A stretch of 64,000 nt of DNA from Argentina anserina (lineage: Eukaryota; Streptophyta; Magnoliopsida; Rosales; Rosaceae), in assembly GCF_933775445.1 (NCBI RefSeq), contig NC_065876.1:21080001-21144000 (forward strand). Reading direction: 5' to 3'. Position 1 is the stretch's first letter, and each line of letters starts with the position of its first letter. Under the pieces are notes generated by a model, which saw only the letters and a program-made list of their open reading frames with translations, made no database searches and was not told the origin of the DNA. Both the position numbers and the translations under genes were made by a program. Positions 35,620 through 47,829 of the stretch are shown here, piece after piece.

Positions 35620-36194
35620 CTTGCATTCATCGACAAGGGACTCCAACAAGCATAACAATGTGTTACTGATCAGTGACGAGCCAATTTCTTGTAAATTTGT
35701 AATGAAAATAAAGCGGAACATATTGGACGACCACACTGCATAAAAGAAATGCTGATTAGAATAAGCCCATCAATTTCCCAGTACATAAAGAAACTAAAAA
35801 TCAAGCTCACATAACCTTATACATATGATCTTTGATGGGCGACTTTGCATACTCGCTCACTGTTGTGCAACAGAACTTGCATACGAGACTTTCTCCAGAG
35901 TCCAGACGTTGATAGCTCCCGGACTAAAAAAAGAGTACACCTCTCGAAATAAATGGCGAGCTGTCTGTGCACCTTATCACTTACAGTTTCATCTAACACA
36001 CTGCAATGTCTGATATCAGATAATCGAACGAGGAAACAACTAACATTTGGGCAAACTCATGAACCACTTCTTCTTCCTTGCTTTGAATTACAGAAGCACA
36101 CTTGGCTAGTCCACACCACTTCTCCAATCAAAGCCCTGAACTCCTTATCAGCGCCTCCCTGCTCGACACCTGGCACAAATCTACGGTCCAAATC
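35620..36194 (-). pseudogene. ESP: Separase copy 1: N-terminal exons at the duplication joint
   Basis: Two exons fit plant separase. The first, 36194 to 35816, reads RFVPGVEQGGADKEFRALIG, then KVHRQLAIYFERCTLFLVRE, then in another frame LVCKFCCTTVSEYAKSPIKD with MYK before a GTTATG donor. The second, 35735-35620, after a TGCAG acceptor, reads IGSSLISNTLLCLLESLVDE and CK before GTAATC. The first has at least one stop and two frame changes. It stops abruptly at about 36194, where the DUF1644 copy 2 leader starts; the first ~170 residues of separase are absent. Confidence 0.8.
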
Positions 36195-36205
36195 CACCTG
36201 GCACA

Positions 36206-39200
36206 ACGTGACGCCACTTATAGTCTTATACCAGTATCCCACTCCGCGCCCCCTCCACGCTCTCACCCCTCGCGTGGCCCCCCCCCATCTCTTCATCTTC
36301 TTCTTCCTTCTCTCCTAAAACTGGTCTCATTTTACAAAGAGAGAACTCGAATAACCCAAAGTTGCGTAGAAATGAGTCGAACTATCTAAAAACACTCCCA
36401 AACACCCAATCCATCTCTCCCTCCCGCCTCTTTACTCGCTTCGATTCCTTCGCCCCAAATCCCATCTCTTCAAAGTTTCAAGCTTTCTTCTTTTATCTGG
36501 TGCGATGCTCTTTCGGCTCCTCCCTTTGTTTCTGTTTCTGTTCATTCTTCATTATTATCTCTATGCTTGCAGAAAATTAATGCAGAGTTTATGAAGTTTT
36601 CTCTTTGAATAGGTGTAAAGGTTGAAACTTTATTTCTGGGTATTTGCTTTGCTTGTAAGCTGAGCAAACCCAATTTCCCAATTGGTGTAGCACCTTCGCT
36701 TTTGGGCTAAAAATTACGATTTGGGGTTAAACAAATGGTGCCCAGAAATTTGAAAGATTGAATTTTTTTGGTCCAGTGTGTTTTTAGTTTTTAGGATTGT
36801 GAAATTGAATATTAGTATTGTGGATCTCTCTCTAAGAGATGGGTAGTCTAAAGAGGCCATGTGACTTCATGTTCTCATTATTGATTGTTTAATTAATGTG
36901 TGAACCTGTCTTCTTGCCTGGTTCCTTAACTTAACACGTTATCCTGTATATCTCTGATCCAGTGTAGTTGTTTGGCTTATGATTTGATTCAGATGCACTT
37001 TTGTCTCTGCAACTAACTTATCTCGGATCCAGAATTGCTCAGACTCCATCCAGGTTAGGCTCTTGGTTCTCAATTTTGGGTTGTCCGGATTATACTCATA
37101 GCTTAAAATGTACATTTCTGGGCTGAATTGGCCTTGTATTTTTAATGATTTGAGAGTTGGTTTAAGGGTTGTTTTCTGTTCCTGAAATTAGTTAGCTTCT
37201 CGTCTAGCATTGCATTCAATACTTTGTTTTGATGTTTGATTGCAATTGATTTGTGAGGTTTGTTTTGGATTTTTTTTTTGATATGATTGCTTGGCACATT
37301 GGTTTCTGGTTCCGTAATTCTTATGGTATTAGCACTGATGTGGTGTCTTCGAATTGCTGAATGTCTTTCTGTGTTTTGTTTGTACATTCTGGAGTCATTT
37401 ACGTGAGTTGAATGTATTTGTGGGGTAGTCAACTCAGACTATAAAAGCTTCCCAAGAGAAAAATAGAATGAAAACGTGAGACTTTAGATATGGTGAAGAA
37501 GTGAGATCAAAAGGTATCCTGAGATGTGGAGAACAAGATGTTCCTTGGTGTTTCGAGTGGAGAAGGTTGAAGTCTCATGGCTGAATTTTTCTGGAACCGG
37601 GTAGGTATCGTTGTACTATATGACACCTAATTTAAATTGCTGAGTACACCGTATGTTCAGAAGGATCTGGATTTTTTCCCAAGTAAAAAATTATGGTCTT
37701 GTGTGTTGGTGGAGCCTATGAAGGACTTAGTGAGGGCCTGTGCCCCCACTAATATAATGAATTTAGTTAAGGGAGTCTTTTTTGCCCCCATAGCTATAGG
37801 TTAGGCACATATAATGGTATGAGTATTCCTGACTTTTCAGCTAAACCGAACGTTTTGAGTGACAGTTATACAACCACAACTCTATACACTTGTTTCTGAT
37901 ACATTTTGTTCTATTTGCACCCTTAGATCCCATCAGTTTTAATCCTTTTATATAGCTTCTCAGAAGTTCTTTCCTAAAAATTTCATTCGATCTCATATAG
38001 AGTATAAGTACGCTCTTAATTTTGCCTTTTATCTAATGAAGTGCAGTATGAAGAGAAACAAAGAGTAGAGTAGAAGGACATTGACTCCATTGTTAATATC
38101 AGCTGTAGAGATGGTGTTTTTGATATCGGCTGGCAGAGAATTAAAGAATAGCGTCACTCGTCTTGTTTCTGTAGTTTTGTATGTTCATTGCCTCAATATA
38201 AAGTATATAATTTAATGTACAATTAGATATCAAAAATTAATAAAAATTAAATAAAAAAAATTTAGTACATTATTTTATATTTCTATATATTTATTTAGAT
38301 TTATAATTAATTTGAAAAAAAATCAGGCTTATATAAACAATATCATCACCACAGTGAATAATCAAAATAGTCTTTATTGAACAAATTAAAAGTGAAACGC
38401 TTTTGTACTTGTGCAGACGTAGACCCTTCTTCAGTCGGTCTATCAGAAGTTTGAAAAGAATAGCTTGTGATACCTGCTACATTTACAGATGGATAAATTT
38501 GAAGTTGCTGAAAAACTTTTCACTTTCCAGAGCATTGTGTATTCACTTTTATTTTAATATGTTTCCAATCTTAGAACAAGCTTTGGTTAAAATTTGAAAT
38601 GAGGTGTAACAGTCATAGATTTATGCCTGTTTGATCATCTTCCTATTTCTGCACACTTCAATCTTTTGTGATTAGTAACATTTTTGGCTCTTTGAAATCC
38701 CTTTGGCTTTTATTTATGGGTAAAGCTTTGGAGGAATTTGTGCCAGGTTAGTGTGGTCCATGATTTACTAAGAATAATGTTTCGGATTATTCATATCATC
38801 CACCCTCCCTTTTGCTCTTCTTTGTACAACCCTTTTCTCTGAGATTATTTTTATTAAACATCTATGGGTTCCAAAAATCTGTTTGAATTGGAATATGCAT
38901 CTTGCTATTGCAGAATTCTGTATTAAATTTAAGCAGCGTAGTATACACCAACTAAGTCCGGAGGCTACAATCCTACCCAGGATAATTTTAAAATTTGTCA
39001 AGAAAGAATGTCTTTTTGTTATTACGTGATCGAAACAACTGTTCTGGATGGTCTAGATGGCTCTAAGTTGTCACATCTGTTGAACTATTCCATGTTGTGT
39101 CAGGTAAGACTTAAAGTGAACAATTCTTTTCTTCATTATTTGTGTTTTTCTGTTAACTCTCTTGTTATCATTCTTCCTTTTTTCGAGAGACCCAAGCCTG

Positions 39201-39833
39201 GTTTGTTGCTATATTTGAGTTCTAATGTGGGAGGAAACTTCTAATTTGCACCCCTATGATAAAGAATGTGATGGGAATGTTTGTTCTTTCGCAAATATTA
39301 TAAGAAATGTACAAACTCCAAATTTCTATAGAATAGGTGATTTTTGACCACTGTGACTGAGGGAATTTGATTGTGTGATCCATGAAGAGTCATGTGTACC
39401 TCCAACTTGCTGCCTAATGCTTTCTTGGCATGCTATAAGTACTGCCGATGGGAATATTTAAAAATAATAATAATAATAAATTTTTTTGTGATAATTTTTA
39501 TTCTTACTTCCTTTGTTCCATTACAAGTTGGACTAAAGGTTCTCAGCAAATTTAGTATTTTCTGTTCTGCATCCATTTTAAGGTGGGTAACTCAATTAAT
39601 TAATTGCTAAAACTGCATATGATTTATTTACTAATGTGATATTCTGTTTTCATAATTTGCTTCTGTTAATCAGTAATAATTCAAGTCCAGATTAGTATGT
39701 GTCCATGTGCATTTGTGCTTGTGACAATTATTTTATATAACATGTACATAAATATATGAAATACATATAGCTCAGATTTTAAAGGTTCATGTATTTGTAT
39801 TTGTGCAATATGGTTTTCAGGTGTACCCGGAAA
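36206..39833 (+). other. 5' UTR and leader intron of DUF1644 copy 2
   Basis: Aligns with 15036-18863. Upstream of 36200 it has separase exon sequence instead of the G-box promoter of copy 1. The C+T-rich leader is conserved, with a 9-C run near 36278. A segment at about 38185-38385 is AT-rich and replaces a different stretch in copy 1 (roughly 17040-17280). The acceptor TTTTCAG ends at 39820. Confidence 0.65.
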
Positions 39834-40895
39834 ATGGCAAAAGGTAGCAGGGGACGACGCAGGTTTGTTTCCCGACAGTACAGGTCAGCTCCATACACAT
39901 TGTGCTCTAATCAAGATATCTTTGAGGATCTTTACCCTAAGAAATTCTCCAAAAATTTGGAGAAAAAGGACTGGGAAGATGCAACATGTTCTGTGTGCAT
40001 GGAATACCCTCATAATGCCGTTCTTCTGCTATGTTCCTCTCATGACAAAGGCTGTCGTCCTTACATGTGTGGAACTAGTTTTCGACATTCCAACTGTCTT
40101 GACCAGTACAAGAAAGCTTATACAAAAATAGTGTCATGTGATCATGCACAATCATTGCATGGCTCTGACACTAATCTGATTGTTATCCCAGATTCTGGGT
40201 TGCCAGTTGAGAAATGTGAAGTCACAGAGCTTGCATGTCCCCTCTGTAGGGGCCAGGTGAAAGGCTGGACTGTTCTTGAGCCAGCACGAGAATATCTGGA
40301 TGCAAAACAGAGAAGCTGCATGCAAGAAAACTGCTCATTTGTTGGAAACTACAAGGAGCTTAGGAAGCATGTTAAGACGGATCACCCGTCAGCCCGGCCA
40401 CGGGAAGTGGATCCTATAGTTGAACAGAAATGGAGAAGCCTTGAACATGAGCGGGAACAGGATGATGTGATCAGCACAATACAGTCGTCCATGCCAGGGG
40501 CAATGTTTTTCGGAGATTATGTAATAGAAGGAAATAGTTATGGATTTGATTCGGATGAAGAGGATGGTGGGTTTGATGCAGATGCTGCAGGAAGGAATGC
40601 GGGGTTAGGGTTGGGTTTGGATGTGGTTCTTCTATGGCATGCATTTGGGTCCTCCAGACGGATGAGGCAGCATGAGAGGGCATTCCACCAGGCATCAGAT
40701 GGTAGCGTTGGCATCAGACACACAACTCCTATAGGTGGTTTGAATTCCTCTGATGAAGATGATGACAATGAGAGTAACGGTGATAATGATGGTGGCATGT
40801 CCTTGGTGAGCCGGCTCCATCGTCATGGCAGGGTCTTGTTGGGACGCTCTGGGAGGAGACGTAGGCGTAGAGAAGCAAATAGTGAGGAACAATAG
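39834..40895 (+). CDS. DUF1644 family RING-like zinc protein, copy 2
   Basis: A 353-residue paralogue of the protein at 18864-19925, same start logic. Substitutions relative to copy 1: A12V, R24C, E93K, A112D, P115L, V118I, R205H, V224M, D318N, R329H. None touches the Cys/His residues of the RING-like, CPLC or C2H2-like parts. About 26 of 1062 bases differ, 16 of them silent, suggesting both copies have been kept under constraint (rough count by eye). The acidic stretch and the six-arginine tail are kept. The gene converges on separase copy 2 and sits directly beside the truncated N-terminal end of separase copy 1, so its promoter is new. Confidence 0.92.
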   Translation: MAKGSRGRRRFVSRQYRSAPYTLCSNQDIFEDLYPKKFSKNLEKKDWEDATCSVCMEYPHNAVLLLCSSHDKGCRPYMCGTSFRHSNCLDQYKKAYTKIVSCDHAQSLHGSDTNLIVIPDSGLPVEKCEVTELACPLCRGQVKGWTVLEPAREYLDAKQRSCMQENCSFVGNYKELRKHVKTDHPSARPREVDPIVEQKWRSLEHEREQDDVISTIQSSMPGAMFFGDYVIEGNSYGFDSDEEDGGFDADAAGRNAGLGLGLDVVLLWHAFGSSRRMRQHERAFHQASDGSVGIRHTTPIGGLNSSDEDDDNESNGDNDGGMSLVSRLHRHGRVLLGRSGRRRRRREANSEEQ

Positions 40896-41816
40896 ACTGG
40901 AAAATGGTTGAGAGGGGGAATAGGTAGGCACACAAATTTAGGAGGACTGCACACAGAAAAATAAAAAGAAGGTATGATTTTACTTTCTCGCATTTGCCTT
41001 GATTAAATTCTCATTTGAATAGCAAGGGAAATAGGACACTGGAGATGATGGCTCCTTTTCTCCGTGTTGTGTAGTATATTTCAAATGTAACATTTTCTCA
41101 GTTACCCATAATCTGCCCCTTAACCTATGCATATAATAATTTCTTCTGTATGTGTCGCACATTGGACTAAAATGCCTACTTTGTATTATGTGATTATATT
41201 AAAGATTTTCTAATTCATTTTTTTTCTTGAATTCTAATTCATTTATATGTTATTAGAAATCAAGACATTATTTTTTGTCTGTTTGTTTCTGTGTCCTTTT
41301 GATACCATTCAGTAGTAAGAGCTCAATTTGACTCGGAAATAGAACATAACTGAAGATGAATGTGGTGTCTGTAACCTGCCAGTAAGAGCTACAGACAATA
41401 CAGCCAATGTTACAAACTTTTGACCTCACGTTGATCAGAGTTCAAAGCTATTTCTTTCACCATGCATGAGCCACTGTCGAGTGTTTCTTTCAACACAAAT
41501 CTTCATGTTGTAACAAAACAAAACAATCCAACCCAGTCTGATGGATTAAAGAGCGAGAGCGAGACAACTCTAATTTGCCATCAATAGCGGCCGCCCGCCC
41601 TACTGTTCATCAAATTTCCCAAGATTGCACAAGGATTAAACCAAAGTGCCTATGGACGACACTAAATGATGCTTACTGTTGAAGCAACATTCACTAGGGA
41701 TGTTAGTGCTATTTCGGCTTTGCTCTTCTTTGATTGGTGTATACTCATTTGCTAATATATTGACAAAATTGGAGGAAAAGCTATACAATAAGCATCTTTT
41801 ATATACATCTGCATTT
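40896..41816. other. 3' UTR and convergent spacer, unit 2
   Basis: The first ~480 bases match unit 1. 41390-41440 differs, and 41560-41610 contains GCGGCCGCCCGCCC, absent from unit 1. No gene seen. Confidence 0.5.
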
Positions 41817-42270
41817 CTAACATGTGATAGTTACTACAGCTCCTTTTTTCCATATGCCAGTTGGAACACCATAGCATACCGGTGCCGCTCCTATCAAGAA
41901 AGGTAACTGGCAAGTTTTACGTGCTTCGCTCATGAATAATCCAACCTTCGGCCTATGCTCGCAAGACAGGTTTGTTCCCAATTTCATCTTTGCAACTTTC
42001 TTCCTGCATTGGGCACAACCGGCACAGGGACTCGACCTGGCCTTCAACCAAGACTCAAGCATGGACTTTGCAAATCGGTCAATATCCCTGTCTGTCACAT
42101 CCCATAAATTGGCGACAATGACAGGAGAACCAGCCAGCAGGTAGGATAGTGGAGTACCTTGTGGAGCATAACATCCATTCAGTCTCAGAGAACCACTACT
42201 GCATCCCATCAAGAGAGTAGCGGGACAGTGTTCCAGTTTTGAATCTCACCTCTAGGTATATATTGTCGCC
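41817..42270 (-). pseudogene. ESP: Separase copy 2: catalytic-Cys exon
   Basis: From the acceptor at 42271 it reads QYIPRGEIQ, then after a one-base loss in an A-run near 42236 continues [20 protein letters not shown], with the catalytic Cys codon at 42201-42203, then [53 protein letters not shown] and [15 protein letters not shown]. This is the best-kept part of either copy; only the frameshift before the Cys prevents a continuous catalytic domain. Confidence 0.9.
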
Positions 42271-42395
42271 CTGTACTACAGCAAGTACAAACAAAAAAGT
42301 TCAAAAAAGGTTGGGAAACCTATCACCAACACAATGCCAGAAGTAACTGTATAGATATAGCAACACATAAGCAACAAGAAAAATCAAAAACATAC

Positions 42396-42480
42396 CACAT
42401 CCATGGCCAAAATACATAAATAGATCATGGCTTTTCAGCGCTACTGCCAATTCTTCAGCAGGAGCACATCCTGCCTTCCC
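42396..42480 (-). pseudogene. ESP: Separase copy 2: catalytic-His exon, intact
   Basis: 85 bases between a TTCAG acceptor and a GTATG donor. Encodes GKAGCAPAEELAVALKSHD then LFMYFGHGCG, containing the catalytic His. Copy 1's equivalent has FSHG and a copia insertion. Confidence 0.9.
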
Positions 42481-42677
42481 CTGAACAGATATTCAAGTAA
42501 AACATTATTCTATGAGACATATCTCCAGTTTATGATTCATAGTCAAATGCTCTGGTGCATCTACAATGGCGAGAAATGCAATGATGCATCTGAGTGGGGA
42601 ATAGATACATTCTATTCTAAATTAAAATCTGTATGTTTCCACATGGTATATATTTTCTTGATAGAAAGAGCTATTAC

Positions 42678-42911
42678 CTCCAAATTTTGATCTCTGAACC
42701 ATGTCTCATATTCATTTTGCGTATAATCACCACTGGGATTCAGAAGATAAAACGCATCCAAGGGATCTATCAGTGGAAATGAGGTGTCAATACTCTGAAA
42801 TTGATCTTGATTGTGGTAGTTTCTGTTGGATGTTGTCGAAATGCTCCCAACAGAGGGCATGCGATTAACCTCCTGGTTTCTAAGGATTGGTAAGTTCTCC
42901 CACAGAAGCAT
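42678..42911 (-). pseudogene. ESP: Separase copy 2: exon PSVGS and [15 protein letters not shown]
   Basis: Equivalent to 26091-26336. A small insertion lies beside the acceptor (GTTACTGCAG) and Pro is Leu in LLWENLP. Six bases after PSGD are missing relative to copy 1, in frame. Confidence 0.88.
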
Positions 42912-43624
42912 CTGCAGTAACCATGCAGCTCATCAACTTGTTGTAACATACTTTAGACTGGACTTGATATCTAAATACTATAAAATCATCAATCATATTA
43001 TATGCAAATAATGATATCTACCAAGTGTGATATAATAAAAAAAACAAGTATCAACTAAATGTCCAAATATGTAAATTACACTTTTTAAATGTCATATTAG
43101 CAAAGAGGAGAATAAGCCTAGTCAATGCTGGTATACAACTATACGTATCAAGGACCAGGGATTCAAAAAGCTGAATGATGATCTAGAGCACCCTCATGAG
43201 TTGAAACACCAACTCTACTTCCTTGCATACATAATCGATCCTGCAAAATCTTTCAGACTGAAAATAGCTTTGGAATTTCTAAGGTTGTACGCGTACTTGT
43301 AAATTAGGAAAAAAAAAAAGACGTTGTACAATTTGTTTGAATATACATTATAGTAGTAAGTTCATTCACATTCCATTATAGTACTCCAGAAAAAGGGACA
43401 GCTAACTCTAAACTCTAAATCTGAAATCCTAATTCAAAATCATTAATACATATGAAGGTCATCTCACAAATAATAAAAATATATTGAATTATAATTTTGG
43501 TGTAATAAATCAACGTGTCGAAATATAACAAGTAAGAAGGAGTACATAGTCTACATGACGTACCCCTTACTTGCACCTCGTCGAAATATAACAAGGAGAA
43601 AATTTAGGGAATCAAAGCCCATAC

Positions 43625-43863
43625 CTAAAACCTCGTAGTCCAAAACTAATATTGTTGGCTCTATGTTTACAGAAGAATGTAATCCTTCAAGCTCATTCAC
43701 TGCTTCTAACACTAGTTTGTAGGCTAACTCAAACATGTTCTTGCCACCAATAAATTCATTACATAATGCCATACCGTTTTCTTCCTCTCAATATCCAACT
43801 TTACTTTGTAGGAACCGTTTTTAAGACAAAGCTGTGTAACACGTGAACCTCCAATCAGATATA
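43625..43863 (-). pseudogene. ESP: Separase copy 2: exon NGMALCNEF...LVLDYEVL, cut by a copia
   Basis: Keeps the LINE-free site and the end LHSSVNIEPTILVLDYEVL before a GTATGGG donor that copy 1 has lost. It shares with copy 1 the frame change after KNGSYK. A TGA is present where copy 1 has TCA (GY-stop-EEE). At 43863 the separase sequence ends (GGSRVTQ) and copia LTR sequence begins. Confidence 0.85.
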
Positions 43864-44571
43864 ATAGATGATTGTAATTCATACAAGTTCATATCATACA
43901 TTTATAGGAGACATATCTAATATAAACACTTAACACAAAAGTCAATTACTACATAAGTCAAGAAGTTGTTGACCTAACAATTGCATAAGTCAAGAAGTTG
44001 TTGAGCTAACACTCCCCCTCAAGTTTGCGCATACACATCAATCATATCCAACTTTCCAAGCGAGTCATAAAAGGCATTTTCGAAACATCTTTAATTAATA
44101 TATCTGCCAGTTGGTTTTCTGTAGGAACAAAAGAAAGCTGATGATATTAGCATCAAGCTTTTCTTTTATGAAGTGACGATCAACCTCAACATGTTTAGTG
44201 CGATCATGTTGTACCGGATTCTGTGAAATATCAATTGATGTCCGGTTGTCACAATACAATTTCATGGTAGTTTTTTGTTTGACACCTAAATCACATAACA
44301 GGTTTCACAGCCACAGTAACTCACACAGACCATGAGCCATACCTCTCAGCTTCCGCACTAGACCGTGCCACCACCTTTTATTTCTTGTTTTTCCATGTAA
44401 CTAGATTACCTCCCACAAAGGTAAGTAACCTGATGTCGATCTTCTGTTTGTGATACTTCCAGCCCAGTCTGCATCTGTGAAGTCAAATACTTTAAAAACA
44501 TTGTTGTGTTTAGAAAACATCACTCCTCTTCCGAGAGCTGATTTCAAATACCTTAAAATTCTCACAACAGC
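43864..44571 (-). mobile_element. Copia 3' end: RNase H and partial 3' LTR
   Basis: Minus strand: RNase H-like sequence in broken frames (DIKSLTHR region 44460-44160, with SIDISQNPVQHDRTKHVEVD-like matches around 44160-44240), a polypurine tract CTTGAGGGGGAG at 44012-44023, and an LTR fragment beginning TGTTAGCTCAAC at 44011. The LTR is cut at about 43864 and contains two copies of ATAAGTCAAGAAGTTGTTGA. The RNase H is cut at 44571 by an Athila-like LTR. It may be the tail of the copia at 51686-53370. Confidence 0.75.
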
Positions 44572-46103
44572 TGATAGATCATTAATTAAAACGTCTATAA
44601 TAAACCATGTAAAACATCATCGTTAGTATAAAATAAGCAAGGAACGTTCAGTCCGGGAAATTGAAGGGAACTCTAAACTTTTAGTGTTAACAAATAATTG
44701 GGGGTTTTAGATTGATTATTAACTACTAATGAAAATAAATCATAAATTACTATTTACATGATCGACTTATCTTTAACAAACTTAAACCAAATTTACCATT
44801 ACACCACATAATTACAAGTTCGAACATATCATGCATTCTAATTCGACCAATTACTTACTTTTTAGATTACAATACAATTAGAACCTTAGGAGATCATCTA
44901 ATCATGCAAGATTTCAATTAACATTTAGATTCACTTATGGCTTAATCTAAATTTGCATGCAATCGAATTCAATAACACTTAGAGTAGAAATCAAACAAGA
45001 TTACATTTAAGCACCAAATCTTTGTTAGAGACATGTTTCATGTATGGCGTCACCCACCATGGTTTTTCAAATGCAAATTTCCAAAAAAATTACCACTTTT
45101 AATCAACACAAACTGAACTTACTCAGGACATGATTCCATTGTGTTAATATGGTTGATGAATCTAGCACTCAAACACAATCTTAGGGACTGCATCCACACA
45201 CTAAATTCATATGCACATATCTGAAAATTATTTAAAAGTATGAGAAAGATGATTAGAACACAACAATAGAAATACAAACTCAATAATTATGGGAAACCAT
45301 CAATTCGGCAAAGATCCAAAAATCCAATAAAACAATTTGAAAATTTTGATTCTTAATACAAAACAATAATCTCACACAAACAACATACTACAATCTTTAT
45401 AGACAAAGTATTGTAAAAAATCAAAAATGAACAAACCCATGAAGAATATTTGCGAGAATCACACGTTGTAGGAACTTTGGAGGTGTGTCTTCAATGGTGA
45501 TTTTGGTGGAGATGGAATTGGTATATGGGGGAGAACAGCTTGCTGTTTTGATGAATGATGTTTGAGATAGTATTTTGGTAGAGTTTTGGCTCTTGAATGC
45601 AAATGAGAAGTGATGTTATTTGAGAGGTGAAGCCATGTATATATAGAGGAAAGAGGGAGGGTTTGAACTTGCCTATTTCTTCCTATAATAATGTCATGCT
45701 TTATCTCCCTAAATCATGTCATGTTTTATTCCCTAAATCAAGCCATAATTTATTTCCTAAAATCATGTCATGTTGTATGCCTTTAATGATCATCTTCTAT
45801 TTAATTGTTGCATGACTTGGCTTCATCTTTTTTTCTTTAATTATCTCTTCAATCCAATCTGAAAATAAGAAAATTAAATCATAAGTAAGAGATAATCAGT
45901 TTCGAAACCTAACAAGGATTCCTAGTCAAACTCGGACTCTACACCAATTATGTTTTTTTAATTCATGTAAGTTCAAAAATACATCCAATACCGCACAAGA
46001 CTCTTACTACGACTCAATGACTCAATAGTACAACAATAAGGGCTAAGCAAAGTACAAATTGAGATAAAAACATGTTAAGAACGTCGCACAAAGTGCTCCA
46101 TCA
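44572..46103 (-). repeat. 3' LTR of Athila-like element 2
   Basis: TGATAGATC at the lower end and GTGCTCCATCA at the upper end; 1532 bases. Next to it on the upper side is ACTACCCCACACTT, whose complement AAGTGTGGGGTAGT is the polypurine tract. A TATA-like TATATATAG lies near 45640 on the minus strand and a four-unit ~25-base repeat at 45690-45780. Confidence 0.88.
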
Positions 46104-47829
46104 ACTACCCCACACTTGGCTTTTGCTAGTCCCTTAGCAAAACAAAACTAAATAAGACACTATTGCTCCTAAATGATTGTCTCAGAATCTCAAAACACAT
46201 AGCTTTCAAGTTGAAGCATTTGAATGTACGAACATAAATTCCAAGTTTCATAAACATGTTTCATAGTATGAATAAGTCAGATATGAGACAGTAAGCATTT
46301 AACATGTTTAGTCAATCCAATCCTCTTCACAAGGCATACTCTCTTATTTTCATTGAGATGCATGATTATCATTCACACACAAGTATATGTAAGAGAAATG
46401 ATATTAAGGCATCAAATAACTTGCATATTTCAAAAAATGAAAGCACTTTATGAATAACAGAGGAAAACCTCATTTAACAACTAAGTGCACAAATGGACCA
46501 AAACCATATGCTCAACTCTTGTGATCATCTCCACAAACCAAGATTTGCTCATTTTAAGAATCATTAAATAAGGTAAATGTTTAGGTTTAGCTAAAGGCAT
46601 GGAATATCAAGGAATCACAAAGGTAGTCTTATAGACTTAGCAGAGTAAATATCATCCTTATGACACCACACACCATCAGGGGCCGAATATAACAAGTTGG
46701 GCACAATCATCATTCTAACCACAAAGTGAACATGGACAAAGGTTAAGTAAAAAAATTTAGACCTTCAATTACAACTCAACTCCAAATCACAAATGGAAGA
46801 CAACGTAGCATTTTTTTCTTTTCTTGTCGAGTTCATCATTCATTTTTTTTCTTTTTCTTGTTTTCTTTTTCTCGACAATACTTGCTTAAAAGCTTGTTGA
46901 TTCTTTTTTTTTTCAAATGTCATCCACTCCACACTTATTTCATGCATCATCACAACATCATCTCAACAAGAATTCTACCAAGTCTATAGGACAAGGTAGA
47001 GGTAATTATACTAAGCATGGAGATAACATAGGTGATGAAGAAAAGGCTCAATGTAAGCTCAAATGGGGTTCAACTAAGGGGTCTCAAACATGGCACATAT
47101 AGGGATACATGGCTGTTTGACTAAAGTGGTGGTATTCCTAGAAATGATCCATAAATCCTTTTCAAAATTAGAGCATTTTATGACTTAAAAGTTTCAACAA
47201 TCACAAAAGCGAGTTCTAGTAAATTCTAGAGTCAATTAAAAGCTATGACACATAGTTATTGAATATGCAAAGAATAGTGAGGTTCATGAACAACCACGAA
47301 ATTTCATATTACATCTCAAGACGAAAGTACATATAGGCTCAAAAACTCACAGGTTGTTATGGACTTTAAACTGACCAAAACATGTATGACATAATCAATC
47401 AATCCAAATCTAACATGTTCATACCAAATTCACATCATCAATGAAACTTACAATTTAATTCGTATGAAATGCAAAACCATCATCTATGCATTTAGAGAGA
47501 TAATCATCCTAGACTTTAGGGGTATCCTAAAACTCAATAAAGCAATACAAATTATTTTTTTTCATTTTTTCATTCATTTTTCGGATTTTTTTATATCATG
47601 ACACAAACAATAAATAAAAGCAAAAACAAACAATCAATGATCTATTGTCCTCAATGTAAGCTCAATAGTAAGAATGTAATTCATAAGCATAGAACAATAG
47701 CATATATCAACACATATACAATTCAACCATAAGAGTGAAGGGATTAGAAAATTCAAACTCTCGTAGACGACTCCTCCATAGATACGGTTGAAATGAGTTG
47801 TCTCTCATGCAACGCTTAAGTTTTATAGT
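46104..47829 (-). other. Region between pol and 3' LTR of Athila-like element 2
   Basis: Athila elements often carry an env-like ORF here. I see no usable ORF on the minus strand, only short frames, and T-rich tracts near 46810-46915 and 47550-47590. Polypurine tract at 46104-46117. Confidence 0.5.

Larger units (their letters stand above)
21313..36194 (-). pseudogene. ESP: Separase copy 1, disrupted
   Basis: Separase is the cysteine protease (family C50) that cleaves cohesin at anaphase. Blocks in the right order on the minus strand match plant separase: N-terminal exons (36194-35620), a middle exon (30513-30372), then DUF-rich and catalytic exons down to 21313. Missing are the first ~170 residues (beyond the duplication joint), the middle exons replaced by a retrotransposon cluster (30704-35035), and a large block between the exon at 30372 and the one at 30307, now separated by only 64 bases. 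Lesions include a stop at the catalytic Cys, an FGHG to FSHG change, several frameshifts, a copia in the catalytic-His exon, a LINE in another exon and a TIR element in a third. It cannot encode active separase, so a functional copy must exist elsewhere. Confidence 0.88.
15023..36200. repeat. Tandem duplication unit 1 (DUF1644 + separase)
   Basis: The left homology with unit 2 starts in GGCAC...AACGTGACGCCACT (about 15023 versus about 36200). The two units then align through the DUF1644 leader, CDS, 3' region, separase 3' exons and a separase intron (30610-30702 versus 53375-53465). They are interrupted by unit-specific transposons. The right end of unit 1 falls in a separase N-terminal exon at about 36194. 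Confidence 0.85.

Noticed and set aside
36277..36287. C-run in the copy 2 leader as a possible regulatory element
   Set aside because: Simple homopolymer growth at a site that is CT-rich in copy 1; no further signal.
46917..47102. Plus-strand 61-codon ORF between Athila pol and LTR as a gene
   Set aside because: Short, no domain, and opposite to the element; the region is non-coding element sequence.
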